From assembly GCF_010111755.1 (NCBI RefSeq), contig NC_088962.1:434001-498000 (forward strand): a stretch of DNA of 64,000 bases, written 5' to 3'. This document shows, in pieces, positions 24,635-37,433 of this stretch (the first letter of the stretch is position 1; each line of letters opens with the position of its first letter). The position numbers were made by a program, and so were the translations under genes. Source of the DNA: Nakaseomyces glabratus. Lineage: Eukaryota > Ascomycota > Saccharomycetes > Saccharomycetales > Saccharomycetaceae. The notes under the pieces were generated by a model. That model was not told where the DNA came from. It did not search any database and worked only from the letters and a program-made list of their open reading frames with translations.

Positions 24635-26563
24635 TTAATTTGATGATTTACCCCTACCCTTGATACCTTTGTTTGAATATTTGTAAAGCGATGCAAAATA
24701 TGATAAAAGCTCCATCTCATTTTGAGAGATGTTGTTCTTAGTCGGATCAGGATCCAATAAAGCAAGCTTTTGTGTTAGTTCTTTGATCGTTTGTGGGTGG
24801 TACTTATTTTGATGTGATTTCATGTTTCCCAGTTGCGAGAACCTTTTGAAGCAATTATCAAGCCTGCAAATATATGGCTTGATGGATTCATGCGTAAATT
24901 CATGAGCAGTTAGGTTTCCCCTTCTGGCAAACGTTTTATCACATTTATCACACTTAAATGGCCTTTCACCTGTGTGTAGCCGTCTGTGTGTACGTAGATT
25001 ACCGGCTTGAGTAAATCTTTTACCACAAAATTCACACTCAAAAGGTTTATATCCCATGTGGGCTTTTATATGAACGTCAAGATGCGTCGATTGCGAAAAC
25101 ATTTTACTACAGTACGCACATTGATATTTTTTAACCTTTGGCCTTTTCTTTCTTGGCTTAGCGGGTTTATCTGGATTATTTGAGTCTTCTGGCTTCTTTA
25201 TGTGTTTGGTGTACCGACCTTCTGGCTTTGGAACACCGCCCACAAGTTGAGCAGCATTTGGAAGTAAAATACTCTTTGAAGCATCATCATCTATTAACAA
25301 ATCACCGTCCTGAGTTGTTGGTACTTGGCCCATGAATCCCTTTTGTCTTGCTTCTATAATCAACATCAATTTATCAATTGAGGTGGCACCCAATTTGGGA
25401 CTCGAACTCTCATTAGGATCTTTCTGAGGTTGAAGTTCACGGTCAGTAACACCAACTCTATTGAAGCTGTCTATTTTACCTGGCACTGATTGACTTTTGC
25501 TATGCCTGGCAACATCAAGTGGCCCATTCTTCTGAGCCATTGCTTGTACAGCCTCATTTGAAAGAGTAGATGTCCGCTTCCCTAAACCAACCTCGTCATT
25601 ATACCGTGCAGTCGCCAAGGGTAGTCCACTGGCCTCAATATAAGGTTTCAGATTCTGTGGATTAAATTGGCTGCTGTCAAAATATTCTGGATTTAACTGT
25701 TCGCTCGTTGTGTACATGCCATCTTTAAAAATCAAATTATTGTTGCTGCTGTTAATGCTATTATTTTGTGACCCAGCCGGTAGACTGTGTCCCTCTATTG
25801 GAAGTTGCTGACGATAATTCTTATTATCATGTGCAAAATCATTAGATTGATCAAACTGTAATGAGGATTTCCTTTGTGTGTTATATCCATATGTCGAATA
25901 TGGCGTCGTAGCGTTTGCACCAGCACCATAAAAATTTCGATCGCTATTTACGTTTTTTTGGATCAGTGGGTTCATAATGTTTTCATACCCAGTGCTGACA
26001 CTGTTCGTGTAAGGCCTGAACTGCTGTTGAGGTTGCTGCTGCTGCTGTTGTTGATGAGTAGCAGTTTGCTGATGAGCTTGATTTTGAGGATATGACTCTG
26101 AACTCGCATTTTTTGATTTTAATCCTCCAACAGTATTCTCCTTAGTTCCCTGTTGATATAGATATTGACTATTTGTAGGTCCCATTACGCCCTGTCCAAC
26201 AGAACCACCACCTGGCTTCTGTGAGTAGTATTGCGCCATGGAATCTATTTGTGGATTGACAAAACTGGTTCTAACATTTTTATTATCCACTGGATTAAAG
26301 ACTGAAGCTGGATTAAGAGAACTATCAAAATTAAAAAAATTATTATTCGGGTCATCTAGCTTGGCATAGTTATTCGTTGAACTAATTCCACTAGTACTGT
26401 TCTTACCGTAGGGAGTATTGTTGTTGTTTGCTAATGGCTTATTTATGTATGGTTGTTGATTGAAAAACATTTGATTTCTCACTCTAATAGTAGGTATGTC
26501 TCGTTGTCGCACTTCAAAGTTATTGGGTGGATAATTTTCACCACTTTCTGGATGGTCTGTCAT
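24635..26563 (-). CDS. AZF1: Azf1-like C2H2 zinc-finger transcription factor
   Basis: From the first ATG at 26563 this codes 642 residues; the frame is open upstream without an ATG. The N-terminal about 470 residues are Asn/Gln/Ser-rich and disordered, with a polyglutamine patch near 170-183. Four C2H2 fingers follow at about 480-595. The fourth has a C-x4-C spacing and ends with a long H-x4-H, as in S. cerevisiae Azf1. A basic stretch RKKRPKVKK precedes finger 1. Azf1 regulates glucose-responsive and cell-wall genes, binding A-rich sites such as AAGAAAAA. The gene has no near neighbour: 3.3 kb of noncoding DNA lies downstream and 8.6 kb upstream. Confidence 0.85.
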   Translation of the reverse strand: MTDHPESGENYPPNNFEVRQRDIPTIRVRNQMFFNQQPYINKPLANNNNTPYGKNSTSGISSTNNYAKLDDPNNNFFNFDSSLNPASVFNPVDNKNVRTSFVNPQIDSMAQYYSQKPGGGSVGQGVMGPTNSQYLYQQGTKENTVGGLKSKNASSESYPQNQAHQQTATHQQQQQQQPQQQFRPYTNSVSTGYENIMNPLIQKNVNSDRNFYGAGANATTPYSTYGYNTQRKSSLQFDQSNDFAHDNKNYRQQLPIEGHSLPAGSQNNSINSSNNNLIFKDGMYTTSEQLNPEYFDSSQFNPQNLKPYIEASGLPLATARYNDEVGLGKRTSTLSNEAVQAMAQKNGPLDVARHSKSQSVPGKIDSFNRVGVTDRELQPQKDPNESSSPKLGATSIDKLMLIIEARQKGFMGQVPTTQDGDLLIDDDASKSILLPNAAQLVGGVPKPEGRYTKHIKKPEDSNNPDKPAKPRKKRPKVKKYQCAYCSKMFSQSTHLDVHIKAHMGYKPFECEFCGKRFTQAGNLRTHRRLHTGERPFKCDKCDKTFARRGNLTAHEFTHESIKPYICRLDNCFKRFSQLGNMKSHQNKYHPQTIKELTQKLALLDPDPTKNNISQNEMELLSYFASLYKYSNKGIKGRGKSSN

Positions 26564-29500
26564 AGAGAGAACTGGAAATGAAACTGAATAACACAAACAA
26601 AAAATAATTTCAATAAAGTTTCGAAAGTATACCTTTTCCTTATTTGATTTCCAATAGGATTCACTTTTCGTTCTCTATTTATTTAATCGTAAATTTTTCT
26701 TTTGTTGATTCTGTCTCCAGATTAATTAGTATATCTTAGTGTTAGCTTGCCTATCGGAATCTTTGAAATGAAGGAGTGTAATTTACCATGAACCGATATA
26801 CTGGTACAGATGGCAAATGGAATGAGTATGGGGGGAATTAATAATATAATGTAATGTTACAACTTGTGATCGATCTGTGCTTCTAACCGTATTGGACTCA
26901 AGGAAGAAGAAGATTCAATAGTTTATTTCTAGTGAAATACCAGAACACTCAATATCAAAAACAACTATAAAAAGAAAAGTGAGCTTTCTTATTTCTTATG
27001 TTGAAATGGAAGCAAAATCCTTTTGGGGGCGTGATGCTTTATTGTTTATTATATCAAAACGATGACCTTGGTGAGCCAGATTTGTTAGTGAAATTATCAA
27101 CTCTGGAACGTAGATAAACTTTTTGATCGTTGTCAAGGGGAATGCATATAGTTATTAACCAAAGGCTACCAGAAAAGACTCCAGATATTAGTAAGGAAGA
27201 TGTTTTTTTGGGCTTGTCAATAACCTAACCTATCTTTGAAATGAAGGCTTTGTAAGGATTTCCAGTTTATTTCCACAGTCAGTATTGATATGAGTTGTTT
27301 CTAGATCTTTTCTAAAAGGATCAATGTCTCCTTAATTCGCGATATCAGTTATTAAGTATTAAGATATTAATGAGTAATGGTTACAGAAGAAGTGACGATT
27401 AATGATCCTTACCTTAATGCTTTCCTTATTTGCCGGGAATCAAACTCGGAGTACAGTTAAGGGCTCTTTTTTTGTATTGCTTTTTATTGCCTAATAATGA
27501 AACGGCCAATAAATATCCCCTTATAATGTAGATAAGAGCCTAATGTATAGAACTCTGATAATTATAGTGACCGCTGATCAGTGGCTTAATTTAAAATTGG
27601 CAGGTCTATTTTGCCCTTTGATGATGTCTTTTTAGTACCTTTTTTATTATCCGAATTAAACTTAGTGGATAACAAAAAACCGGTGAAAAAAAAAAGGTCC
27701 ACAAAGGAATTAAGAGAGATGCACGGAAAATGTAATGAATTTTCACAAATAAAAAAAAAGAATAATAAGGATGCCAAATAAAAATTAAGGGTTTCTCCCA
27801 CTTCTGATAGACCAAATAGACGCTTGTTAAAAAAACTTGTCTGCAATGTATATTATATTATATATGAAGAGGTTACAAGAAAAAAAAAATATGGAAGATG
27901 ATCCGTGATTTCAAAAATAAAAGAATTAGAAGCTTTACGACCTTAGAATTTCCTTGATCTTTATCACAAACTTCCTTTATATTACTTATCATTTATATTT
28001 ATTTCTACATTTTTTTTTTGATCAGTAACCATATGAACAGTAGTTGTTTTTGTTATCCTTCCACAAACATTTTCTCAGCTTAGTAGATTCAACACGTATT
28101 ATTATGGATAGTCCATGTAAGATAAAGATATGTCCAAAATCGAATGAACTGGAGAGGATAAAAAAGTCTTTTATTTACTCTTGATCATTACAGTTTATGT
28201 GATTATAGAGGTGCTGGAAAACCTCAGCTAATTTACCAGTATAAGTGTCTGTTCTCTTATGAATTTTTAATCTGTTCTCATTGAATCAATATTGTTTCCC
28301 GTGGCACTCTAGAACCCAGGCAAGAACCTCCTTAAGCCATTTTTCCTTTTCTCCCTAACTTCCTGTACCCTCATCTGCTTGCAAAGAAAGCAGCGGAGAG
28401 CCAATGTACGATAGATACACTTTTCGATTTATTTCATTCTGTATTCTTTTAGTAATACTTATCTTCACTGAACAATATCTGTAGAAGCTGGTTTTTATTT
28501 TTTTTTTAAAAGAAAACTCTAAGTCTCTTTTTTTTTCTTCTATGAAATTTTTTTATTTGCTACGTCTCTTGTATTCTAAAAAAACTAATGCTGATAAATG
28601 CGAGGAGTCGAAAGTCTTTACGATTTCCCAGAGAAAGATGCTCTACAATAGATACGTTTGAATACTTTTCCTTCCTGGATGGCTACACCTTATGATCCTT
28701 TTGTTTTTTTTTTATTATTGCTAGTTTTTTTTTTTTTCCATGGACTACATCAGGCGAAGAGAGAGCACTGCACAGAACAACGAAAAAATATAAACAAAAG
28801 ATATTGTAAACTTTTCTTTTAAGTCATATCTTCATTTTAAAACAGAATATCCGCTCTGCTCAGTTATCCTTGCTCTTCCAAGGTATTCTTTGTTAAAGAA
28901 AAACTCTACAGGCAATCTTCAAGGGTGATTCCAAAGATGAAGACGGAGGGAAAAACTTAATATCATATGTCCGCTTTTCTTTTACTCTTCATGCTATTCG
29001 ACACTAATTGCTCCCTCATTTGGTGTCTTTGAAAAATTTTTTCCTAGTCAAATATCACAAATGTAAAAATAGAAACATCGGAAGATCTTTATTAATGTGT
29101 TGGCTTCTTTCCATTTATTGCAATAGCGAGTGCTAACCCGAATACTCATGGAATAGCTACAACTCGAGTTCCAATTAAAATACATAAGGATTCGCTGGGA
29201 ACATTGCTAAAAGGAAGACCACAAATATCCGGAAAATGGAGGAAGATATTTGTCTGTTCGATTTTCCCTCTCTTGTCTCTTGAAGAAGCACAAGTGGTGT
29301 ACCGCTATCTTCTCCCCCTTCCTTTCTGAGTAGTGTCTCGTACGCGCTTCTCACAGAAATTTTTCCTGGTTTCCTAGTTTTCTTTTTGTCTTCCCAAAAT
29401 TCTTACCGTCCGGAATGGACTTCCATTGTGTACACTGAATACCCCCTACAAATATTCATTTTTTCTATTTAAGAGAACTACAGTATTCTCCTACTACTAT

Positions 29501-32500
29501 AATATTAGTAATAAGGGAAAAGGAAAAAAAAGGAGAGAAAAATAACACAAAATATAGTGCCATCGATATTCCAGCAGAGCGTACCACGTAGAAGCCTGAT
29601 TATTGGCTATAATGTTCTTTCTTTCTTTTTCTCTCTTTTGTTTGATTTCACTTGGTTTTCTTTCCCAGTAATTCTTTCCACCAGGGTGGGTTCCTCTCTT
29701 TTCTCAAAGGATGGCCTAACCGAAATTCTACAGGAAACAATGAAGAAAAAGGATGTCACGCCATAGTCAAGCTGAGACTCTGTGGAGAGGCATCCGTGGA
29801 GACAAACCTCTGCCTCTGAGAGAGAATTTACTGTGCTTTGGGGGCTACAGAGAAACACCACTAGAGCCATACCTTTTATTACCTACCCGGGATCTCAATT
29901 TTTTTCTAACAAAATTCGTGGAATAGAATGTACTTGGAAATATTGGACAAATCTGCTATGAATTATCCTGAGGAAAAGTAGTGCGGAGATGCACTGTATT
30001 TAAAATTGAAATTTAATGATGCTCTTGTTCTATTTTATCTGTTTGTCAACAATCTTTGATTCGCTCTTTCTGTAACATCATGCAGGGACACCCAGAAATT
30101 TTTGTACAACAGCATAGTATGTGGATCCTGAAAAAGAAATTGTCCGTTGCGAATGTCCAACGCATGTCTGAGACTGGGGAGGCGCGTAAGGCATCCCCCC
30201 ACTCCTAAGTCCCTTCCACTACAGCAATAGGAATAAGTAACAGGAATAAATAAGTTCACACGTACCGTATTTTGAGTGATGGCACATATTAAAGTGGTTA
30301 ACAAAAAGAAAGGAATAGTGCGCACTTCCTCACTTTAATGATTGGGCTTGTTACTGACCCGTAAGCTTTGAAATCTACCTATATGTAAAACTAGCATCAT
30401 AAGATCAGTTACTACCCTCCTTTGACATACAGAGCCAGTAATTAGTACATATTATTTGTACAATATACTACACATAATTCATTGTACAGCAACTGCGTTA
30501 TTTATTATTCAAGAATTGGTGCCCAGAGGGATGTACCAAGCTGAATATTCCTTCATCATTTGAATCACCAGCAAACAAAGAAACGCATCGCTATTTTGCA
30601 TCTTACTAGGCATCGAACGCTTATTGTTTTACAAAAACACGGAGGAAATACTGCATCAGCAAAATTACAACATCGTGTAATACCAATTATTTACAAGATT
30701 TCTAATTAAAATACAAACACATACTCAAATACAAAGGTATCGACTAGTTTATTGGCAGTGATTTTGTGATTTCCGTCTCGAATGGCCTGTAAGAAAGGTA
30801 TTGAGAAAGTACCACTGCTAACATCTTGAGAAACGATATGTAAAAGTCGGTATGAAACAATCTTCCTTAAATGTTACTCCGATTCCAGAATATCCGATGA
30901 GATAAATTACTGGCTGGTAATCATCAGTTTCTCAGCATCAAATTCAGTTAGTGCATTCATAGGAACTACATTTTTCTAGCCTTGATCTGCTAATGTAGAT
31001 TCATGAAGTAGAGATATTACCACAGATGACGTTTTGGTAACATCATAAATTCCGAAATCTACTTCTTCCGCCTTCTATAGTATCGCTTGCATGACTTATT
31101 CGATAATTGCGGTACCAAAATTTTTTATTACAAGCAACCATCACAAAACAAGAACTTTGTTTCGGACTACACAAACGAATTCCATACTCGCTTGGTAAAA
31201 CATCTTCATTTCCCCATTGTATTGTAATAAGGAGTTACTCTGAGAAGCACCAATTAATGAAGATTCACAAAAAAAAACATAGTTATGATATCATCGTGAT
31301 GCAGTAGATCATGTTAATGATGCGAAAATATAGCAGATCTAAACTTTCTATAATAATGATACGAATTATTGAGGCTCCAGATACTGCACTTGTATCTGTG
31401 CCAACGCTAATTGAAAATGCTGTGCCAAGAAATAATTTCTGTTTTTTTCTTTTCCAACTTTCAATGCCTTCTATTTTCGTAATATGCAAAATTCGAGTCT
31501 TCGAAATATACATGTCTTCCAAACATTCGTGCAACCGGTTTGCAAGCAATTTCAAAAACATCTTAATGACGTAGTGCTGGCATAGAAACTAGATTGGTCC
31601 CGGTGCAAGGTAGTAGATTTCAACAACAGGACGAGAGGGTCACCATGCAGCTCGTCTTGGCTCGAAACTTTCGTAGAAGCTTCACATCTTCTTAAATGAA
31701 AGCAAGTACAACCACTCCTAGTTTAATTAACTTGCTCATAATTAAGTTTCCATGAGTTGTGCCTAGGGTTCCTTTGCAAAACACAATACCTTGCATACTT
31801 CTTCCATCACTATTTTCAAGATAACGTTGGTCTTGAGATAACGCTATCATGTTCATACTATTACTTTAGAATGAAACTTCTTTCTGCGATAAAAACGCCA
31901 ACGATAAGAAAGTTAAGGTCAATGTCATTGCATAGATAGCAGACTAGCAATGTTAGATTTCCACACATCTTATATTATATCCATTTTATCTTTTTCCGCC
32001 TGCACCCATTGGATTAGTGATGGTACTGACTACAACAAAAACTCAAAGTTAGCTCCAATAACGTCAACACTTCGAAAATAATCCATTGTTTCAACAAATA
32101 CTCGAATTGAGCAGTCATAGACCAAATACGGTAGAAATATAATAATTATGTGATGAAAAAACCAACAAACCTCAGGTAATTGAATTGGAATTAAAGATTT
32201 TAAAGTGAGATAAATTAAAAATTAATCAGACACAAATATCAATCTGCTTAGTAGCCATAGCCATTACGTTGCATTAGAGATCGTGACATCATGGTGTTTT
32301 ACCACCAGAAGATCGTTGACTAAACACGCATGCTTGCTAGTACTATCCTAGTTCCGCGAATGCTTTCATTTTAAGTCCTGTTAGCCTATTATCAACACTT
32401 AACCCCAAACAAATATACAAACTCGCTCGATAATCATGCTCGTATTCAACACCCAAACTATCATTGAATAAATTTGATAGGGTTTCAAGTTATAACGGTA

Positions 32501-35201
32501 AAGGAACAGGAAAACCCAAAAGTTGCAATTGACTGAAGGAATGCAGGCTAATATTCAACCTTGATAAACCAACCATAACATCCTGCTATGGATCTGAAAA
32601 AAAAATTAACAGAAATATAAAGAAATAATTCTTTTAATTTAGCAGTATTTTGGTCTAATTTTCTGAGCGGTTGTATTCAGACTACTAAAAATACCACACA
32701 AATTTGAAGCACATATTAACTGGTAATTAACATTGGAGAGAGATCCATTAGATCATAACCACAATTAGAACTTACATTTTCAGATTGTTCTTTTCCGCTC
32801 AAAACATAATCCTTTGCTGAAAGTGTAAAGCTAATACAGAATAGTAATTACAATAGCGGCTTTGATGTATTTTACTCTACCTTCTAGTACTTCAGGACAC
32901 TGCTTCTCGATAGGCATCCCTTATTCTAATCACCATTTTTCAGTAGAATACAACGTCTTCATTTAAAATCTATTATCCAGCATATTGATAAAGATTTGTT
33001 ACGAACTGATTTGGTTCAGCAGAACAGATGATCGATTTAGACACTATTATCGACATTTTAAGGAATTGATATTACGATATTGGAGGTAGAATGTTCTCTT
33101 CATATTGTAACGAAGTAGGCCAGAAATCAGAGCTGATCAAGTCTAAAGTTATGCCTCCAAGACAGATACTTCAACTTTCACTTTCTAGACCAAACCGAAT
33201 GAATTTAACGCCATTTATATTCCACACTCATTGCATTTATTTGTTCTTGATTCAAATTTGAGCAGCATTTTAATTTTTTTGGAAGGTCATTTTAAACCGG
33301 CTGCCTCCTATAGTATTGACAGTATATTACTTAGCCACTAATGCTGTTCATTAGGAAAGTATTTGACCAGTTAAGCCATCACTAAGAATTGATATGAAGA
33401 GATCGGATCTTTAGCTGCCCCGTTTCAGAAATATTTTCACTATCTGAATTTGTTATATAATCGCCTACTTTAAACATGGATATTACATTTTTAAATTGGC
33501 AAGAAACAAGAAGACCATCAGATAGTTTGGCTTAAACCTTCCAACTTCAATAAAAAAGAAAAGGTCAGTATTTTATCATTTATAGGAGATAGTGTTCATG
33601 GAAACAACCAAATACCTCTAAAGATCTCTTAAATGTGGGATTCCTAAATGCTTTTCAGTTTTTCTAATATTTTTCTTTTTGCAACACATTTGGAGCTGTC
33701 ACTTTTCTTATTTTTGTTCTATTTTCGCTCTTAACATATAGTATTCCTCAAAATCTTAGAATGAAAAGATGGTTGTCTTTTTGGTATATCTTCAATATGT
33801 TCTTTTCTTCTTTTACATTTGAGAGAATAGTATTAAGCCACTGTATATTTCAAGGTTAGGACTATTTTGCGTTTAAACATATTACTGTTATAAATGACTG
33901 AACTAAATTTGTCAGAAAGGTCATCGTTAAATGTTTCACAATATACTTTCTCAAACGATAGTGAAAGCTGTCAAATTATATTGCTCATTTATTCTTGGTA
34001 AGACTGGTTTCCCCCCAAAATGTACTGTACATATGTGATACCCAGATTCTTGAAATCAATTTTTAGAACTTACATACATTAAAATGACAGTAAATATAGA
34101 CATCAAGATTTTGTATAGCATTAATGTGATAACTTATCGTAGCTATAATCGTAAAATAACAAAAATGCCCAGTGTCAAAACCATATCTTTAATTCTTTTT
34201 TTTTTCTGACTGAGAGGAACGGAATATTCTATTTATGTTTTATGGAATTGAATCAGTTATCACTTTGATGTTACTATTACCTCAAAGTACAGTCATAATT
34301 TTTTTTAGAAGATGAAATTAAACAAGGTGCTAACCAATAACATTTTCTACAGAATTTACAATCCCACCATTTGTTATTATACTCTATTCCGCACAAACGC
34401 TGCCTGCATGACTACATATTCGAAAGGAAAATCATCGCCCAAACAAATGACACAAAGAGAAACTGAAAGATTGTAGAAATAGTCACTCACGTGATTACAA
34501 CACCTATAGTTTTTTACATGACGAAGAGAGCACTTACCATAATTGTAACTGAATAATAATGAGCTGGCTAAGCCGTCAAGATACTGTGGTAGACTTCAGG
34601 ACTCATGTGTAGTGTTTGTACTTTGCATGTCAGAATTAGTACAAAGGTGGCTGTGTAAACGGGGTGTGCGAGAGTAGTCATTCTGAATGAACTGGCTGCT
34701 TGTCTGCTAGTTTGTCTCCCCCCACCGAAAGTGGTTCGTTAGAAAGTGGGTACTCTGGGATGAGCAACAGGAAGGGACAGAGCAGACCCTTAAAATTAAG
34801 CTACTGCTATGTTTACTTTCAAAATAAATTATAAACTGGATCGTAAACTGTCACCCCTTCTACTGAATTTTCTGTACATTCCGTATTGAACAATATTAAT
34901 ACCTAGGAAGGAGGTACCTTTTGATGGATAATGGGCATCGGATATGTCAATGACTATTGATAACCCATTTTTTAGCTTAATATTTCAAGAGCAAAATGTA
35001 AGTAGTAAGGGTTCAGCAATTAACTAAAGTTAAATATAATAAATACAGTCCAGATAGGATCTTTTTCTTTTTCACAAGAGGAAATCACAGGAGCCTACAA
35101 GTGAAAATACAAGCTAGAAATACCGCTATTCTGGAGCAATTCATCAAAAGAGTTTTTGTTGCTGACAATAAATCATAGCATTCTAGCATAGATCATATTT
35201 T
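26564..35201. other. 8.6-kb noncoding region between AZF1 and the YNL115C homologue
   Basis: No reading frame here is convincing; all are short, and most lack an ATG. It separates two divergently transcribed genes, so it is formally their shared regulatory DNA. Substructure can be seen. Between 28.3 and 29.6 kb there is a pyrimidine-rich, promoter-like stretch with a TATTTAAG box near 29468 and an A-rich leader-like segment near 29520. The part from 30 to 35 kb is more uniformly AT-rich. A palindromic E-box TCACGTGA lies near 34488, and a partial PAC CGATGAG near 30896. Candidate contents are long UTRs, noncoding RNAs and decayed genes. Confidence 0.6.
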
Positions 35202-37115
35202 ATGCCTACTTCTATTATAGCAAGCGATAAGTCGGTCAAAAGCTTGCCTCAAACCAGTCTTAATCAATCTGAAATGAATGGTGACTATTCCAACGAGCAA
35301 GTTGACGAGCGTCAACTGGCTGTGTCTACTAATACCACTGTTGAAAATGAAAGGGAACCCTTGATTAATGTTCCTGAGTCAAAGAGGAACATTGGTGGTA
35401 GATATAGTTCAAATGAATGTGTGAACAGGGAGGCTCACGACAATGACAATCCAGCACTTGCTGTTGCTCATAATATTCAGGATAAACTTTACCAAATGCA
35501 TAAGGATTATAGAGTCTTTATACATAACTCAAAATGGATCTTAAACTTGATGATCCTATTAAACACGATATGGCTTGTTATAACATTTATTAATGATTTC
35601 TTTTTCAATATGAGCTTGTTTGGTTATTCCAACAGGTATGGATCCTTTAACGATTTGTGTTTGATTTTTGTCGCCATTGTTGCTAATTCACTAAACCTAT
35701 GGTTCAATCAATTAGGCCTCTATTCTTCTCTTGACGTGGTACAGAACATCTCCTTATGTCTATTGACACTTTTCAATCTGTTCCTTTTATTAATTGTGAA
35801 ATATACACGAGAGAGAATTGGTTCTATTGCTATCTTTACTTATCTATGGACAGCATTTGCGTTTGTTATTGGATCAGTGCTAGATTTTTATTTGCTAAAA
35901 TTTAACGATGAACTGTATAAAAATAATAACATTATCGCAGAGAGGGAAACACAAGGTCATGAACAGTATGATAATAAACATACGCTGAGAGAATGGCTGT
36001 ATATTGCCATCAGAAGTGTGGCTAAGCTAGGCCTTTTGATTTTTATGGCATTTTATACACTCAATACACTACTTACTGCTTGGGACATAAGTCGTACTTC
36101 AAACACTGTGGTAAGTTCATACCCTTCGCAAATGGTATTTACAGAAGCTGCTTCATATGAAAACTACCACTGGGTTGATGACAACCATACTTACAAAATT
36201 CACATTACATGTTATGGAGATATCTTCAATAACACAGACCTAGACAACGATAACAACCAAGCCATTGTCCTATTTGAACACGGTGGGTATGATACCGGTT
36301 ATAGATCTGGTACATGGATCCAGGAATTGTATCATTTGAATAGGATAAAGCGCTTTTGTATGTACGAAAGACCCGGCTACGGTCTAAGTGATTCTCCACC
36401 AGCACCTATCTCTATCTCAATGGTCGCTGAAGGGTTGAAGTATGCTTTACTCAACGAAGCAAAAATTAAGGGACCCTTTGTAACAGTTGGTTATGATATG
36501 GGTGGGTTGTTCACAAGGGTATTCACAGCGAAAAATATTGATATAGTACAAGGTATGATGCTAGTTGATGCCTGGCATGAAGACCTATTATTGAAAAATT
36601 ATCTGAAAAGAATGCTGCCACCAGTAGATGATGACGATCCAAGCCGTAACCCTGATGATAGAAGCTGGCTTCCTCAGGAAATTGGTAGACATAATGAATT
36701 CAAATTATGGTGGCAAGGATTGTGGTCAACTTTGGGACTGCGTCTGCAATCATCATGGCTGGTAGCACATCATGGATCTAGAGATCGTATATTTGGTAGA
36801 GACCTTCCATATCAAGGAAGGTTCTTAAGGGCCAAATTCCTAGAGAGCATTACGAGCTCTATTTTGAGTTATAGGGATGTTATCAATAGCAATGACCGTC
36901 TCATAGATGTTAAGACTAGTATTGTAAGCTCTAAAGACATGGTTAAGAAATCATACAGATGGGGTAACTGGCAACGTGAGCTCACTAAGATTTCCAGAAA
37001 AACCCAAGAATGGAAAGTTGTTGACGGCGGTCATGAAGTTTATAAATACAATCTAGGTAAGCAACAGACACAAGATGTGCTGTTAAGGTTAGTTGGTGAG
37101 AAAGACAGGTATTAG
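35202..37115 (+). CDS. Ynl115c-like membrane protein with alpha/beta-hydrolase domain
   Basis: A 637-residue protein (S. cerevisiae Ynl115c 644 aa, function unknown). The first about 100 residues are hydrophilic. At least five hydrophobic helices span about 110-305. The C-terminal about 300 residues read as an alpha/beta hydrolase, with FEHGG (358-362) as the oxyanion-hole strand end, RPGYG, and GYDMGG (430-435) at the nucleophile elbow. A late DGGH with His611 sits where the catalytic His is expected. The elbow residue is Asp432 instead of Ser. That is the arrangement of epoxide hydrolases and haloalkane dehalogenases, or of a non-catalytic relative. Position next to DMA2 supports the orthology. 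Substrate and location are unknown. Confidence 0.85.
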   Translation: MPTSIIASDKSVKSLPQTSLNQSEMNGDYSNEQVDERQLAVSTNTTVENEREPLINVPESKRNIGGRYSSNECVNREAHDNDNPALAVAHNIQDKLYQMHKDYRVFIHNSKWILNLMILLNTIWLVITFINDFFFNMSLFGYSNRYGSFNDLCLIFVAIVANSLNLWFNQLGLYSSLDVVQNISLCLLTLFNLFLLLIVKYTRERIGSIAIFTYLWTAFAFVIGSVLDFYLLKFNDELYKNNNIIAERETQGHEQYDNKHTLREWLYIAIRSVAKLGLLIFMAFYTLNTLLTAWDISRTSNTVVSSYPSQMVFTEAASYENYHWVDDNHTYKIHITCYGDIFNNTDLDNDNNQAIVLFEHGGYDTGYRSGTWIQELYHLNRIKRFCMYERPGYGLSDSPPAPISISMVAEGLKYALLNEAKIKGPFVTVGYDMGGLFTRVFTAKNIDIVQGMMLVDAWHEDLLLKNYLKRMLPPVDDDDPSRNPDDRSWLPQEIGRHNEFKLWWQGLWSTLGLRLQSSWLVAHHGSRDRIFGRDLPYQGRFLRAKFLESITSSILSYRDVINSNDRLIDVKTSIVSSKDMVKKSYRWGNWQRELTKISRKTQEWKVVDGGHEVYKYNLGKQQTQDVLLRLVGEKDRY

Positions 37116-37433
37116 ATGTCTATATTTTCTTTTCTTTATTGAGGTGGTATTTCTCTCCATTTTAAGCCAAGACAGCTCTTTGTTGATTTTGTTTTATTTT
37201 GTTCCAGCGAACTTTTTCTTCATTCATCTTTGACTTATCATATTACTTAAGTTCGTCTCGTGGTTTTAAATGAGATAATTATTGGTAGTATTTTAAAAAA
37301 AATTGACAATACATAAAGGTTCATTTATACTCAACAAAAATGAATTTATTCTGTAAAAGCTAATTTAACCATTTTAAATAAATGCCGAATAAGTATTAAA
37401 ATAAATCTAACAATATACTAAAATATGATAAGG
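37116..37433. other. convergent 3' regions
   Basis: About 320 bp of T-rich and A-rich DNA between the convergent YNL115C homologue and DMA2. It looks like paired terminators; nothing else is seen. Confidence 0.55.

Noticed and set aside
29557..29870. Short frames on both strands in the 8.6-kb gap after a TATA-like box
   Set aside because: The plus frame lacks an ATG start, both are Phe/Ser-rich from pyrimidine-rich DNA, and neither resembles a known protein.
31040..31060. ATTCCGAAAT as a second CDEIII-like core
   Set aside because: Only eight bases match, with no CDEI or CDEII nearby.
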